Below, in pieces: positions 1-8,664 of a stretch of DNA of 64,000 bases. How positions within the stretch are numbered: position 1 is the first letter of the stretch; the number at the start of each line of letters is the position of its first letter. The stretch is from DAOVXM01 sp963746255 (lineage in GTDB: Bacteria > Chloroflexota > Anaerolineae > Anaerolineales > UBA4823). The notes under the pieces are model-generated. The model was not told the DNA's origin. It made no database searches and saw only the letters and a program-made list of their open reading frames with translations. The position numbers and the translations under genes were made by a program. The stretch lies in contig CAVVAJ010000005.1 of assembly GCA_963746255.1 (NCBI GenBank), positions 248,001 through 312,000 on the forward strand, written 5' to 3'.

Positions 1-245
1 ATTGCTAATAAGCCGATAATCCAGGCGCTGAGCATAATCGGCCTTCGGCCAAAATGATCTGCTAACAGCCCAGCGGGGATATGAGCAATTGCATTTGTTA
101 AACCAAAAGCGCCTAGTATCCCTCCAATCAGGATGGGGTTGGCCCCTAGCTCCTGCAGATAGAGTGGTTGATAAGCGATGAACGATGTCTCGCCCATCCC
201 CCAAAAGAACAAGGAGACAGCGATAAGCAGTAAATTACGATTCAT
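1..245 (-). CDS. MFS transporter, N-terminal part (runs off the left edge)
   Basis: About 81 codons are visible from the ATG at 245 to the window edge. The peptide begins MNRNLLLIAVSLFFWGMGET and continues with a second hydrophobic segment. It ends in the loop LLADHFGRRPIML, the loop 2-3 signature (G/A-D-x-x-G-R-R/K) of the major facilitator superfamily. These segments correspond to transmembrane helices 1-2 and the start of helix 3. The start codon overlaps the stop of the upstream hydrolase gene (ATGA at 242-245), so the two are translationally coupled. The substrate cannot be told from this fragment. Confidence 0.8.
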   Translation of the reverse strand, partial: MNRNLLLIAVSLFFWGMGETSFIAYQPLYLQELGANPILIGGILGAFGLTNAIAHIPAGLLADHFGRRPIMLSAWIIGLLA

Positions 246-997
246 AATACATTTGCAGCATGTTGCTCAATAAATTTAGCCACAGCTCTAAAAACGATCT
301 CTCGTTCGGGTTCGCGTGTGATCACATGACCACTGTCATCAAGCCATATCATCGATTTCTCTTCGCTGCCTAAAGCATCATAAATTTTGTTCATGTTTTC
401 AGGCGCTACCCCTTGATCTGTATGTGAGTGAATTAATAGAACTGGAACTTTGATTTTGCTTAGAACAGGTCTAAGCTCGGATAACAAGGTATCCAACTGA
501 ATAATTCCCTTTGTTGGGTATGCAGGATAATCGATATGATCCACTGCCGCTTCTTGATTATGCCAATCTGGAGGTCCTTTCGGTATATTTCGGATAAACA
601 TACCCAACGGTCGTATGAAGCGTGATCTAGGGTCTGGAGGCACGGCGTAAGGGGTTGACATCGCGACGACTCCTGTAACTGGGAAATGGGCTGCAAGGTA
701 GAGGGCGAGGACACCACCCATAGATAAACCCATCACGAAAATATCCTTGCACATCCCTTTGAGTAGATGGTAACCATCTTCAACTGACGCAATCCAATCT
801 TGCCAATATGCATGGTTCAAGTCATCCATTTTTGTCGCGTGACCAGCTAAGCGTACACCAAGAACAGAATAGTCTTGTTCTGCTAGATATTCACCCATCC
901 AACGCATTTCCTTTGGGGTACCGGTAAATCCGTGTATGAGGAGACAGCCGATCTCACTTCCAGGGTACAAAAAGGGTTCTGCAGATGGAATGATCAT
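242..997 (-). CDS. alpha/beta hydrolase, carboxylesterase/monoacylglycerol lipase type
   Basis: A 251-residue alpha/beta hydrolase of the small esterase/lipase class (Est30 or monoglyceride-lipase size). It shows the oxyanion strand LLIHGFTGTP at about 19-28, the nucleophile elbow G-L-S92-M-G-G, an acidic residue at D194 (HSHTD) and the catalytic histidine H224 (DDSGH), so the triad is complete. There is no signal peptide, so a cytoplasmic ester hydrolase is likely; the natural substrate is unknown. It starts 3 bases after the M24 peptidase stop and overlaps the downstream MFS start by 4 bases. The three genes therefore form one operon on the minus strand. Confidence 0.88.
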   Translation of the reverse strand: MIIPSAEPFLYPGSEIGCLLIHGFTGTPKEMRWMGEYLAEQDYSVLGVRLAGHATKMDDLNHAYWQDWIASVEDGYHLLKGMCKDIFVMGLSMGGVLALYLAAHFPVTGVVAMSTPYAVPPDPRSRFIRPLGMFIRNIPKGPPDWHNQEAAVDHIDYPAYPTKGIIQLDTLLSELRPVLSKIKVPVLLIHSHTDQGVAPENMNKIYDALGSEEKSMIWLDDSGHVITREPEREIVFRAVAKFIEQHAANVL

Positions 998-1000
998 AGA

Positions 1001-2128
1001 TCACTCAATGACCATCAATTCGCGGTTGATAGTTGTCAGACTTTCCCCACCATCCTCGGTTACTAAGATGTCATCCTCGATTCGGACACCATTTTCTTCT
1101 GGTAGATATATCCCCGGTTCAATCGTGAAAGTCATCCCCGGGGATAATATTCGTTGATTCCCCTGCCGGATATAGGGTGGCTCATGACCTTCGATGCCGA
1201 TACCATGACCTGTACGGTGAATAAAAAATTCCCCATATCCCGCCTGCGTGATTTGGTTGCGAGCAGCCTCATCGATTTGCTCTGCATATAATCCCGATTG
1301 GACGGCTTCACGACCAGCTGTATTCGCGTTGAGAACTACTTGGTGGATTTTTTCAAATTCTGGAGAGATATACCCGATCGCAAAAGTACGGGTGATATCT
1401 GATACATAGCCACCATCCGTAGCGCCCCAATCAATAACCAACATATCGCCTGGAATAAGTATCCGCTTCGAAGGCGAAGCATGTGGGTTCGCGCTGTTAG
1501 GACCGGAAGATACAATTGGGAAGAATGGTAGTTCAGGTTGCGAACCATTCCGCAAGAGCTGCAGTGTCAGTTCGGATGCGACATCTTGCTCGCTTACACC
1601 TGGATGGATCATGTTAAGGGTGGCGATAAGGGCATGCTCAGCGATATCCACTGCTTTACGAATCGCTTTGATTTCGGCGTGACCTTTGATTATGCGAAGC
1701 TCAGTAATGAGTTCATTTGCAGCGACGATGCTGTTTTTATCGGGAATTCCTTCTTCAAGTAAACGTAATTCCAGAACACGCATACGCCGATCTTCAATAC
1801 CAATCCTAGCATCATTCAAAAAACCCAGTCCCAATATTGCATCTCTGAAAATCCCAGGCCAAGCATGGGGATCTTCTCCATAATCAACTGCATCGATCTC
1901 AAAATCAAGTCCTTTGATTTTCGCGGCTTCTAATTCTGGCAGGATGATAATATTTGGTTTCTCGAGCGGAAATATGGCAACAACGGGTCTTTCACTGAGG
2001 TGAAAATGGAGTCCGGTGAGATAGTACAAACTGGGACCGGGATTTAAGGCTAATGCATCAAAACCTGAATTACTCAGCAATTCTTTGAGCTTATTTTGCC
2101 GTTTGGTGTATGGTGTATAAGGATTCAT
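1001..2128 (-). CDS. M24 family Xaa-Pro dipeptidase/aminopeptidase
   Basis: A cytoplasmic creatinase-fold metallopeptidase that removes or splits N-terminal Xaa-Pro units. The N-terminal half is the non-catalytic creatinase-N domain (roughly 1-130). The C-terminal pita-bread domain carries the five metal ligands: two Asp in VIDWGATDGGYVSDITRTF, His in RTGHGIGIEGHEPP, Glu in FTIEPGIY and Glu in GVRIEDDILVTEDG. The frame is open upstream to a TTG at 2146, but AGGAGAGG lies just before the ATG at 2128, so I take 2128 (375 aa). First gene of the peptidase-hydrolase-MFS operon. Confidence 0.88.
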   Translation of the reverse strand: MNPYTPYTKRQNKLKELLSNSGFDALALNPGPSLYYLTGLHFHLSERPVVAIFPLEKPNIIILPELEAAKIKGLDFEIDAVDYGEDPHAWPGIFRDAILGLGFLNDARIGIEDRRMRVLELRLLEEGIPDKNSIVAANELITELRIIKGHAEIKAIRKAVDIAEHALIATLNMIHPGVSEQDVASELTLQLLRNGSQPELPFFPIVSSGPNSANPHASPSKRILIPGDMLVIDWGATDGGYVSDITRTFAIGYISPEFEKIHQVVLNANTAGREAVQSGLYAEQIDEAARNQITQAGYGEFFIHRTGHGIGIEGHEPPYIRQGNQRILSPGMTFTIEPGIYLPEENGVRIEDDILVTEDGGESLTTINRELMVIE

Positions 2129-2370
2129 CTCAGCCTCTCCTACCAACTACAATCAGGAATTTATTAAGGTGACAGGTCAACAATATGGAACAGATTAGAA
2201 TTATATCTGAAGATCAAACTTGGAAATATATTTAGGGGTAATTAAAAATCAACTGGTGCAAGGTTAATGTAGTTTCCCCCGATCATTGATACGAATTAAT
2301 GCATAGATGCATTGGCCAGGATTTTCTCGACGTTCTCATATGTGGTTTTGATAGCGTCTTTGAGAGCGGG

Positions 2371-2380
2371 TGGTATAATA
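2371..2380 (+). promoter_or_regulatory. extended -10 promoter for the tRNA-Ala pair
   Basis: TGG followed by TATAAT (2374-2379) is a consensus extended -10 element about 18 bases before the first tRNA. A TTGATA at 2348-2353 is spaced 20 bases away, too far to be an ideal -35. The same GTGGTATAAT string occurs in front of rpsO on the minus strand. Confidence 0.6.
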
Positions 2381-2396
2381 CATGCTCAAGGTTATT

Positions 2397-2469
2397 GGGC
2401 CTGTAGCGCAGTTGGGAGCGCGCATCAATCGCACTGATGAGGTCGCGGGTTCGAATCCCGCCAGGTCCA
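2397..2469 (+). tRNA. tRNA-Ala (anticodon CGC)
   Basis: A full cloverleaf can be drawn. The acceptor GGGCCTG pairs with CAGGTCC and contains the G3:U70 wobble that marks alanine tRNAs. The anticodon stem CATCA/TGATG encloses ATCGCAC, giving anticodon CGC (reads GCG). The T stem is GCGGG/CCCGC with loop TTCGAAT. The discriminator is A and no CCA is encoded (T follows). It lies 71 bases before a second tRNA-Ala. Confidence 0.93.
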
Positions 2470-2540
2470 TTTATAGTTTGGTTCAACAGCGCGTTGACTG
2501 GATATTTATTCCTGATATAATTCTGGCGATGTAGCAGATT

Positions 2541-2616
2541 GGGCCCATAGCGCAGTTGGGAGCGCGTCTCAATGGCATTGAGAAGGTCGTGGGTTCGAAT
2601 CCCACTGGGTCCACCA
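2541..2616 (+). tRNA. tRNA-Ala (anticodon GGC)
   Basis: The acceptor GGGCCCA pairs with TGGGTCC, again with G3:U70. The anticodon stem TCTCA/TGAGA holds loop ATGGCAT, anticodon GGC (reads GCC and GCU). The T arm is GTGGG-TTCGAAT-CCCAC. The 3' CCA is encoded (2614-2616), unlike in the neighbouring tRNA-Ala. A 6-bp hairpin CAGAGC/GCTCTG follows at 2624-2638. Confidence 0.94.
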
Positions 2617-2663
2617 ATAATAACAGAGCCCAGCTCTGATAGAACTGGACTCTTGAATAAAGT

Positions 2664-2975
2664 CATAGTAGGAGTATTAAGCTATCTGCCAGCGAGTCGG
2701 GAATGAGAGGTGTGAGCCCGATTTTGTGTTTGCAGAGCACAAAGGCATTGCCGGAGCTGAACTCGCCTGCTAGCCCTTCTCGGGGCAGACCCTGCCGGTG
2801 AATTGATCTCAAGTTTCGCCAGAATCAATTAGCCGGCAGCGATAACCGCCCGTTAGCGCGGTGAAAAGTGGCTTGCCAATAGTGCCAACCGTATTGGGTA
2901 CAAGGCAAACAACCTGGGTGGTACCGCGGAGTATCCCTTCGTCCCTAGTCGGCCGAGGGGTTTTTGTTTTTTTAG
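2664..2975 (+). promoter_or_regulatory. T-box leader, leucine-type (CUC specifier)
   Basis: The specifier-loop signature is AGTA at 2673-2676 opposite GAA at 2759-2761, directly followed by the specifier CTC (2762-2764), a leucine codon. The apical stem I motif GGTGTGAG is at 2709. The conserved T-box GGGTGGTACCGCGG is at 2916-2929. The terminator is stem 2935-2941/2954-2960 followed by a T-rich run at 2961-2973. Uncharged tRNA-Leu would favour the antiterminator and readthrough. The next plus-strand gene is leuS, which fits the specifier, but a minus-strand HD-GYP gene lies between. Confidence 0.9.
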
Positions 2976-2996
2976 TGAGGAAGGATATACCGAAAA

Positions 2997-3563
2997 TTAT
3001 ACGGCGACTTCAATAAATTTCTCAACCACTTTCGGATCGAATTGTTTCCCACCCATTCTCTCAAGCTCGGATATGGCATCTGAATGGGTCCGAGCTTTTC
3101 GGTAAACCCGGTCACTGGTCATAGCTTCATAAGCATCGACGACGGATACTATCCTGGCTGCGAGTGGGATGTAATCACCAATTAATCCTTGAGGGTAACC
3201 GGTACCATCAAATTTCTCTTGGTGAGAGTAGATGATTGGCGCAATGTGATTTATTCCTTCTAGGGAACTAACTATGCTCGCTCCCACAATCGGGTGTAGT
3301 CTCATCATCTCCCACTCAGTAGGATCTAAAGGCCCGTTCTTGCAGAGAATGTGTTCGGGAACACCGATCTTGCCAATATCATGCAGCATGGCTGCCCAAA
3401 AGACTGATTGGGTGTCATTTTCACAAAAGTCAAATTCCTGGGCAATGGTCTTTGCCCAGTCAGCAACATTACTGCTGTGGCCGCTGCTACTTGCAACTTG
3501 AGAATCAATGTAATGGGTCAGGTTGATGAGAAATTGTACCCATTCGATGTCACTGAAATCCAT
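2997..3563 (-). CDS. HD-GYP domain protein, probable cyclic-di-GMP phosphodiesterase
   Basis: A compact 188-residue stand-alone HD-GYP domain with no attached sensor or receiver domain. Visible motifs in order are: an early histidine (SSSGHSSNVADWA), HDIGKIGVP (the HD metal pair and following Lys), a central HP histidine (RLHPIVGAS), H-Q-E-K-F-D-G-T-G-Y-P (the GYP signature) and SVVDAYEAMTSDRVYR. All are consistent with an active hydrolase of c-di-GMP or a related cyclic dinucleotide. GGAG lies 11 bases before the ATG. The gene sits on the opposite strand between the leucine T-box and leuS, so readthrough from the T-box would be antisense to it. Confidence 0.88.
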   Translation of the reverse strand: MDFSDIEWVQFLINLTHYIDSQVASSSGHSSNVADWAKTIAQEFDFCENDTQSVFWAAMLHDIGKIGVPEHILCKNGPLDPTEWEMMRLHPIVGASIVSSLEGINHIAPIIYSHQEKFDGTGYPQGLIGDYIPLAARIVSVVDAYEAMTSDRVYRKARTHSDAISELERMGGKQFDPKVVEKFIEVAV

Positions 3564-3720
3564 GGTTTTGAAACTCCAATTCGGGCATGTGGAGTCCTAT
3601 TGTTGCAAAGAGTATGCCATCGAGGGTGTTCTGGAAAGATAGAATGTCTATTTCAAAGCAGGTTAGATTCAGATAGAATTATCGGTACCAACGAGTATTA
3701 CGTTATAAGGAAAAACGCAT

Positions 3721-6510
3721 ATGCTGCCGATTTACAATCACAATGAGATTGAACCAAAATGGCAAGAAAAGTGGGAACGAGATGGGCTTTATCATGCTGA
3801 TATTGATGAAACTCGCCAGAAATATTACGCACTAACCATGCTACCATACCCTTCGGGTGAATTGCATATCGGGCATTGGTATGCAATGACCCCATCGGAC
3901 GCGCGCGCCCGATATATGCGGATGAAGGGTTACAACATTATGTTCCCAATGGGTTTTGATTCGTTTGGATTACCAGCAGAGAATGCAGCTATAAAGCGTA
4001 ATATCCATCCTAAAGAATGGACATATGCCAATATCGACCGAATGCGCTCACAGCTGAAAAGTATGGGTGCGATGTTCGACTGGCGGCGCGAGGCAATATC
4101 ATCAGACCCCAAGTATTATCATTGGAGCCAATGGTTTTTTACCCAACTTTATAAGCACGGTCTTGCTTACCGCAAAATGTCACCTGTAGATTGGTGTCCC
4201 AATTGCAATACTACATTGGCGCGTGAGCAAGTTTGGGGGGATGACCGACATTGTGAGAGATGCGGTACGCCAGTAATCAAGAAAGATCTCGTCCAGTGGT
4301 TCTTCCGGACGACGAACTATGCTGAAGAACTCCTAGATTTTTTCCAAATTGATTGGCCGGAGCGGGTAAAGACACTACAAACTAATTGGATCGGAAGATC
4401 CGAAGGTGCAGCGGTAGTGTTCTATACTGAAACAGATGACCCGATTGAGGTATTTACGACGCGCCCAGATACACTTTGGGGAGCGACTTTTATGGTGTTG
4501 GCTCCTGAGCATCCACTCGTCAGCAAAATCACTACGGATATCAACCGAGAAGCTGTAGAGACATACGTTCAACAAGCGTCAAGACAGACGGATATCGAGC
4601 GCGAGTCACTTGAAAAGGATAAGACCGGTGTATTCACAGGGGGGTATGCAGTGAACCCGGTGAACAATGAGCGAATTCCGATCTGGATTGCTGATTACGT
4701 TCTGATGACATACGGCACCGGTGCAATCATGGCAGTCCCAGCTCATGATGAGCGGGATTTTGAGTTCGCGTTGAAATTCGGTTTACCCATCTTACCAGTT
4801 ATCGAGCGAGTCGATGGAAAGCTGAAATCATTTGCAGCTCTGGAGTCGATGGAGACTGGATTTCCTGCCAGTTTAACTAAGGAAAGTATCCCTTATATAC
4901 TTACTGATCTAGGATACGAAGTGACGATACCGCAGGAAAAAGTCGAACAATATCTACAAATTGCCAAAACAAATTTGCATCCAGGTTGTTGGAATGAAGT
5001 CGTAGGGGCTCGATGGCTCTTCATATTCAAAGATGAAATTATCCAATGGGATACTTTAGAGACCGAACGAGAAATTTTATCCCGCTGTAAGAGCCTTAGC
5101 CCTGCGCTGCATGATATGCGCAGCTTAATGGAGATGTTGTGGCAATGTGAGTTTTATCAAGATACTCTTTACCACCATGAGTATGGAAGGATGATTAACT
5201 CAAATGAGTTCAGCGGAACATCCGGTGATGATGCCATCCCAATTGTAATTGCTTGGTTGGAAGAGAGAGGGATAGGAACCGGTACGGTAAATTATCGCTT
5301 ACGTGACTGGTTGATCTCTAGGCAAAGGTATTGGGGAACACCAATTCCCATGGTGTATTGCAAGATCTGTGGTGTACAGCCTGTGCCTGATGATCAGCTT
5401 CCCATTCTTCTGCCTGATGATGTCCAATGGCTGCCAACAGGGGAATCCCCCTTGAAACTGCACCCGACCTGGTCAATAACAATCTGCCCGATGTGCGGTG
5501 AATCTGCCAAGCGTGAAACCGACACGATGGACACCTTCATGTGCTCCTCTTGGTACCACTTAAGGTACTTAAGCCCTGATTATGTTCTGGGTCCTTTTGA
5601 TCCGCGTGAATATGATTATTGGATGCCGGTAGATGTTTATACCGGCGGGATAGAGCATGCGACTATGCACTTAATATACACACGATTTTTCCACAAAGCC
5701 GGTCGCGATATGGGTATCATGAAAGGACCAGAACCAATGCTGCAGCTTCGCAACCAGGGCATTGTCCTCGGAGAAGATTCGGAAAAAATGTCGAAAAGCC
5801 GCGGTAATGTCATCGCTCCAGATGATCTTGTTAATCGTTATGGAGCCGATGTGGTGAGGGCATATCTGATGTTCTTTTCGCGCTGGGATTTGGGTGGCCC
5901 ATGGAATAGCAGCGGTATTGAAGGTGTTGTCCGATGGGTGCGTAGAATATGGATATTGTTCCATGAAGTCCGCGAGGATTCCTCATTCGGAAAGAATAAG
6001 CTTGATGCTTACAACCCTCAAATATTACGCAATTTGAGGCGAAAAGTGCATCAGACCCTGAGAAAAGTGACCCACGATTTCGACGAGTTTGAATTTAACA
6101 CTATCATATCTGCACTGATGGAATTGTTGAATGAAATTTATAAGGCGCGTGAAGCAGGGGCATCTGGTTCGGATGAATGGAGGGAGATGGAAGACATCTA
6201 TTTGCGAATGATGGCTCCTGTGACACCTCATATCGCCGAAGAGTTGTGGCAGCTTATCGGAAAGCCTTATTCAATCCACACGCAACCCTGGCCTGAAGTT
6301 GATAAAGACGCCGCGGCAGATGACACTATCCCTCTGATAATCCAGGTCAATGGGAAGCTGCGGGTTCGAATTCAAGTTCCAGTAAATATCAGCGCTGAGG
6401 ATGCAAAGAGTATGGCACTCAATAATGACGTTGTCCAGAGATATCTTACGGGGAAGGTTCCTCGCCGGGTTATTTATGTGCCGGGTCGTCTAGTTAACAT
6501 AGTTATTTGA
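3721..6510 (+). CDS. leuS: leucine--tRNA ligase
   Basis: A class I aminoacyl-tRNA synthetase that charges tRNA-Leu. HIGH motif at residues 49-52 (ELHIGHWY); KMSKS at 689-693 (EKMSKSRGNV); two CxxC pairs near 160-180 (WCPNCNTT and CERCGTP); a CP1 editing domain with the TRPDTLWG motif and GTGAIMAVPAHDERD; a C-terminal anticodon-binding domain. At 929 aa it is about 100 residues longer than most bacterial LeuRS. The excess lies near residues 365-488, between the end of the editing domain and the MINSNEFSG/VNYRLRDWLISRQRYWG segment. AAGGA precedes the ATG. Expression is probably governed by the T-box about 750 bases upstream. Confidence 0.96.
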   Translation: MLPIYNHNEIEPKWQEKWERDGLYHADIDETRQKYYALTMLPYPSGELHIGHWYAMTPSDARARYMRMKGYNIMFPMGFDSFGLPAENAAIKRNIHPKEWTYANIDRMRSQLKSMGAMFDWRREAISSDPKYYHWSQWFFTQLYKHGLAYRKMSPVDWCPNCNTTLAREQVWGDDRHCERCGTPVIKKDLVQWFFRTTNYAEELLDFFQIDWPERVKTLQTNWIGRSEGAAVVFYTETDDPIEVFTTRPDTLWGATFMVLAPEHPLVSKITTDINREAVETYVQQASRQTDIERESLEKDKTGVFTGGYAVNPVNNERIPIWIADYVLMTYGTGAIMAVPAHDERDFEFALKFGLPILPVIERVDGKLKSFAALESMETGFPASLTKESIPYILTDLGYEVTIPQEKVEQYLQIAKTNLHPGCWNEVVGARWLFIFKDEIIQWDTLETEREILSRCKSLSPALHDMRSLMEMLWQCEFYQDTLYHHEYGRMINSNEFSGTSGDDAIPIVIAWLEERGIGTGTVNYRLRDWLISRQRYWGTPIPMVYCKICGVQPVPDDQLPILLPDDVQWLPTGESPLKLHPTWSITICPMCGESAKRETDTMDTFMCSSWYHLRYLSPDYVLGPFDPREYDYWMPVDVYTGGIEHATMHLIYTRFFHKAGRDMGIMKGPEPMLQLRNQGIVLGEDSEKMSKSRGNVIAPDDLVNRYGADVVRAYLMFFSRWDLGGPWNSSGIEGVVRWVRRIWILFHEVREDSSFGKNKLDAYNPQILRNLRRKVHQTLRKVTHDFDEFEFNTIISALMELLNEIYKAREAGASGSDEWREMEDIYLRMMAPVTPHIAEELWQLIGKPYSIHTQPWPEVDKDAAADDTIPLIIQVNGKLRVRIQVPVNISAEDAKSMALNNDVVQRYLTGKVPRRVIYVPGRLVNIVI

Positions 6511-6522
6511 CTCGTAAGGATG

Positions 6523-6540
6523 GGCTTTTACGCCCAGCCT
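6523..6540 (+). terminator. possible terminator hairpin after leuS
   Basis: TGGGC-TTTTAC-GCCCA hairpin about 13 bases after the leuS stop, followed by the moderately T-rich CTATTTTAATAA. A weak intrinsic terminator; no clean T-run. Confidence 0.4.
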
Positions 6541-6688
6541 ATTTTAATAACCATAAGAGAATACACCCTGACCGGATATGGCTTGTTTTGATTGGAGATT
6601 ATTGCTGGTATACCATCTGGTAACTTATGGAAGTTCAAATCACAGCAGTGATCAACGACTGTAGCCAACATATGGAGTTACATAAACA

Positions 6689-7372
6689 ATGCGTTACGAA
6701 GATCTAAATTGGTTCGATATAGAAAACTACTTGGAAAAAGATGACCGATTAATGATTGTGTTTGGGTCGTGTGAACAGCATGCATATTTAAGCTTACTGA
6801 CCGATGTTAATGTTCCCCTAGCATTGGCAGATGCAGCTGGTAAAGACAGTAATGTTTTAGTTGCGCCGGTAGTTAATTTTGGTATTTCTCCATATTTCTT
6901 AGCATATCCGGGCACGATTAGCCTACGCGTGACAACATTATTGGATGTCGCTGAAGATATCGTCCGTTCAGTGTATCAACAAGGATTCCGGCGCTTACTA
7001 GTGCTTAATGGACACGGAGGAAATGATCCGTTAAAGGAACGACTTTATGAACTTATTAACCAGTTGGAATTACTCCAGGTAAGATGGTTCGCATGGTTTC
7101 AATCGCACTCCGTGTTAGACATTGCTGTTAAGTATGGTTTAAAGCCCGCCCACGCAAATTGGGTGGAGGCATTTCCATTTACTCAGATCGGAGAATTACC
7201 CACGACAAGTAAACACCCTATTGAAGTACCTCATATGTTGAGTAGTTGCGAAACACGCAATTTATTTGGTGATGGCTCGTTTGGCGGCCCTTATTCAGCT
7301 AGCCAGGATATTATGCAGGAGATATTTGACACGGCGTTATTGGATATTCTGCAGCTCTTGAAATTTGATTAG
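6689..7372 (+). CDS. creatininase-family amidohydrolase
   Basis: A 227-residue protein of the creatininase/creatinine amidohydrolase superfamily (metal-dependent amide hydrolases that include mycofactocin- and riboflavin-related members). Key features are the N-terminal FGSCEQH...LLTD, matching the family's E-x-H...D metal ligands; the strongly conserved NGHGGND; and HANWVEAFPFTQ near residue 150. The usual HGxHLP string is altered to QHAYLSLL, so this is a divergent member and creatinine is unlikely to be the substrate. It stands alone between leuS and the polysaccharide genes, so context gives no hint of pathway. Confidence 0.78.
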   Translation: MRYEDLNWFDIENYLEKDDRLMIVFGSCEQHAYLSLLTDVNVPLALADAAGKDSNVLVAPVVNFGISPYFLAYPGTISLRVTTLLDVAEDIVRSVYQQGFRRLLVLNGHGGNDPLKERLYELINQLELLQVRWFAWFQSHSVLDIAVKYGLKPAHANWVEAFPFTQIGELPTTSKHPIEVPHMLSSCETRNLFGDGSFGGPYSASQDIMQEIFDTALLDILQLLKFD

Positions 7373-7677
7373 TAGTCAATTCATGTCAATACCTCTGAAC
7401 CACAATTGATTTTGAGACAATTACGTGTGAGTTGTTTACCAGCAGGGATCTCTGTTATAAGATTAGGTTCCTATCCCATCGGATTCTATATAATTGAAAT
7501 ATGTTGCTGATAAAATAACCACATCTGGATTCCTGCGTACTAAAGAATATCCTGATGTGCTGCAAGTTAAGAGAATAACCTTGAATTGATATATTATGCT
7601 CTCAATACCACGATTGTTAAATGGAGTATATATCTTTTGCCTAAACTATACGGACTCAACTCTCAAATGGACGTAAA
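7373..7677 (+). other. intergenic stretch without a gene
   Basis: 305 bases, AT-rich, with no coding potential that I can support. A TATAAT at 7489-7494 (inside TATATAAT) could be the -10 of a promoter for the downstream polysaccharide genes, but no good -35 is visible. Confidence 0.5.
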
Positions 7678-8664
7678 ATGACTGTAGATGTGTCGGTTAT
7701 CATTCCTTGCTATAAAGAAGAAGCAACGATCGGATTTGTATTGGAAGCCTTATATCATCAGACTTTTCCAAAAGATCGGTTTGAGGTCATCATTGCCGAT
7801 GGGATGAGTCCAGATTCGACGCGTTCAGTGATAACCGAGTTCCATCTTGATCATCCTGGGTTGTCGATAACGATAGTTGATAATGTTTCCCGGACCATTC
7901 CCTCTGGATTAAATCTCGCAATCGAGAGCAGTTCAGGTAATTATATTATTCGTCTAGATGCGCATTCAATACCTGATTATACGTACATAGCGAATTGTGT
8001 AGGCTTGCTTGACGCGGGTGCAGGGGATAGTGTCGGTGGTATGTGGATTATCAAACCTGGGAAGGATGACTGGCAGGCAAGGTCAATAGCAGAGGCTGCT
8101 GCTCATCCTCTTGCAGTCGGAGACGCTCACTATCGACTTGGCGGCGAAGCTCAAGCAGTTGACACTGTACCATTCGGTGCATATCACCGGAATTTAATCA
8201 GCAAAATAGGTGGTTATGATGAAGCCTTGCTAACTAATGAAGACTATGAATTTAATGTGCGCATCCGCCAAGCAGGCGGTGTGGTGTGGTTCGATCCGAA
8301 ATTGCGGACAACTTATATTGCCCGATCGAATTTTCGGGAATTAGCCCGGCAGTACTGGCGATATGGATATTGGAAGGCACGCATGATTAAGAAATACCCC
8401 AATACATTACGTTGGAGGCAGTTGCTGCCTCCAACGTTTGTTTTGTCGATATTTGTTTTGTTTTTAGTAGGGATTTTTGTTCCTCTCCCCTGGATTCTGC
8501 TGGCAATTGAGATTGGAGTATACTTGCTTGTGTTGTTACTGGCAGGAATCATAGGATCGTTCCAGAAAAAATATATCGGTTTTGCACTAGGATTACCGGT
8601 GGCAATTATCACAAAGCATGTATCCTGGGGTACGGCTTTTTTAGTTAGCTTATTTCAAAAATGA
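7678..8664 (+). CDS. GT2 family glycosyltransferase, ExoA-like
   Basis: A membrane-anchored family 2 glycosyltransferase (328 aa) that probably adds a sugar to a lipid-linked precursor of a surface polysaccharide. The N-terminal GT-A fold has VSVIIPCYKEEATIGFVLEAL, then an acidic FEVIIADGMSPDSTR, a DxD-like RLDAHSIPD near residue 103 and the acceptor-side motif NEDYEFNVRIRQAGG. The C-terminus has two to three hydrophobic segments (about 250-315). This order is typical of ExoA (succinoglycan) proteins. The stop overlaps the start of the next gene by 4 bases (ATGA at 8661), so the two are coupled. Confidence 0.88.
   Translation: MTVDVSVIIPCYKEEATIGFVLEALYHQTFPKDRFEVIIADGMSPDSTRSVITEFHLDHPGLSITIVDNVSRTIPSGLNLAIESSSGNYIIRLDAHSIPDYTYIANCVGLLDAGAGDSVGGMWIIKPGKDDWQARSIAEAAAHPLAVGDAHYRLGGEAQAVDTVPFGAYHRNLISKIGGYDEALLTNEDYEFNVRIRQAGGVVWFDPKLRTTYIARSNFRELARQYWRYGYWKARMIKKYPNTLRWRQLLPPTFVLSIFVLFLVGIFVPLPWILLAIEIGVYLLVLLLAGIIGSFQKKYIGFALGLPVAIITKHVSWGTAFLVSLFQK

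Noticed and set aside
2283..2666. 127-codon minus-strand ORF with repeated GGIRTHDL/GGIRTRDL-like peptides
   Set aside because: It is the antisense of the two tRNA-Ala genes; these peptides are a well-known false translation of tRNA T-arm and anticodon regions.
3408..3746. 112-codon plus-strand ORF between the T-box and leuS
   Set aside because: I considered it as the T-box-controlled gene, but it lies mostly antisense to HD-GYP, overlaps the leuS start and shows no domain.
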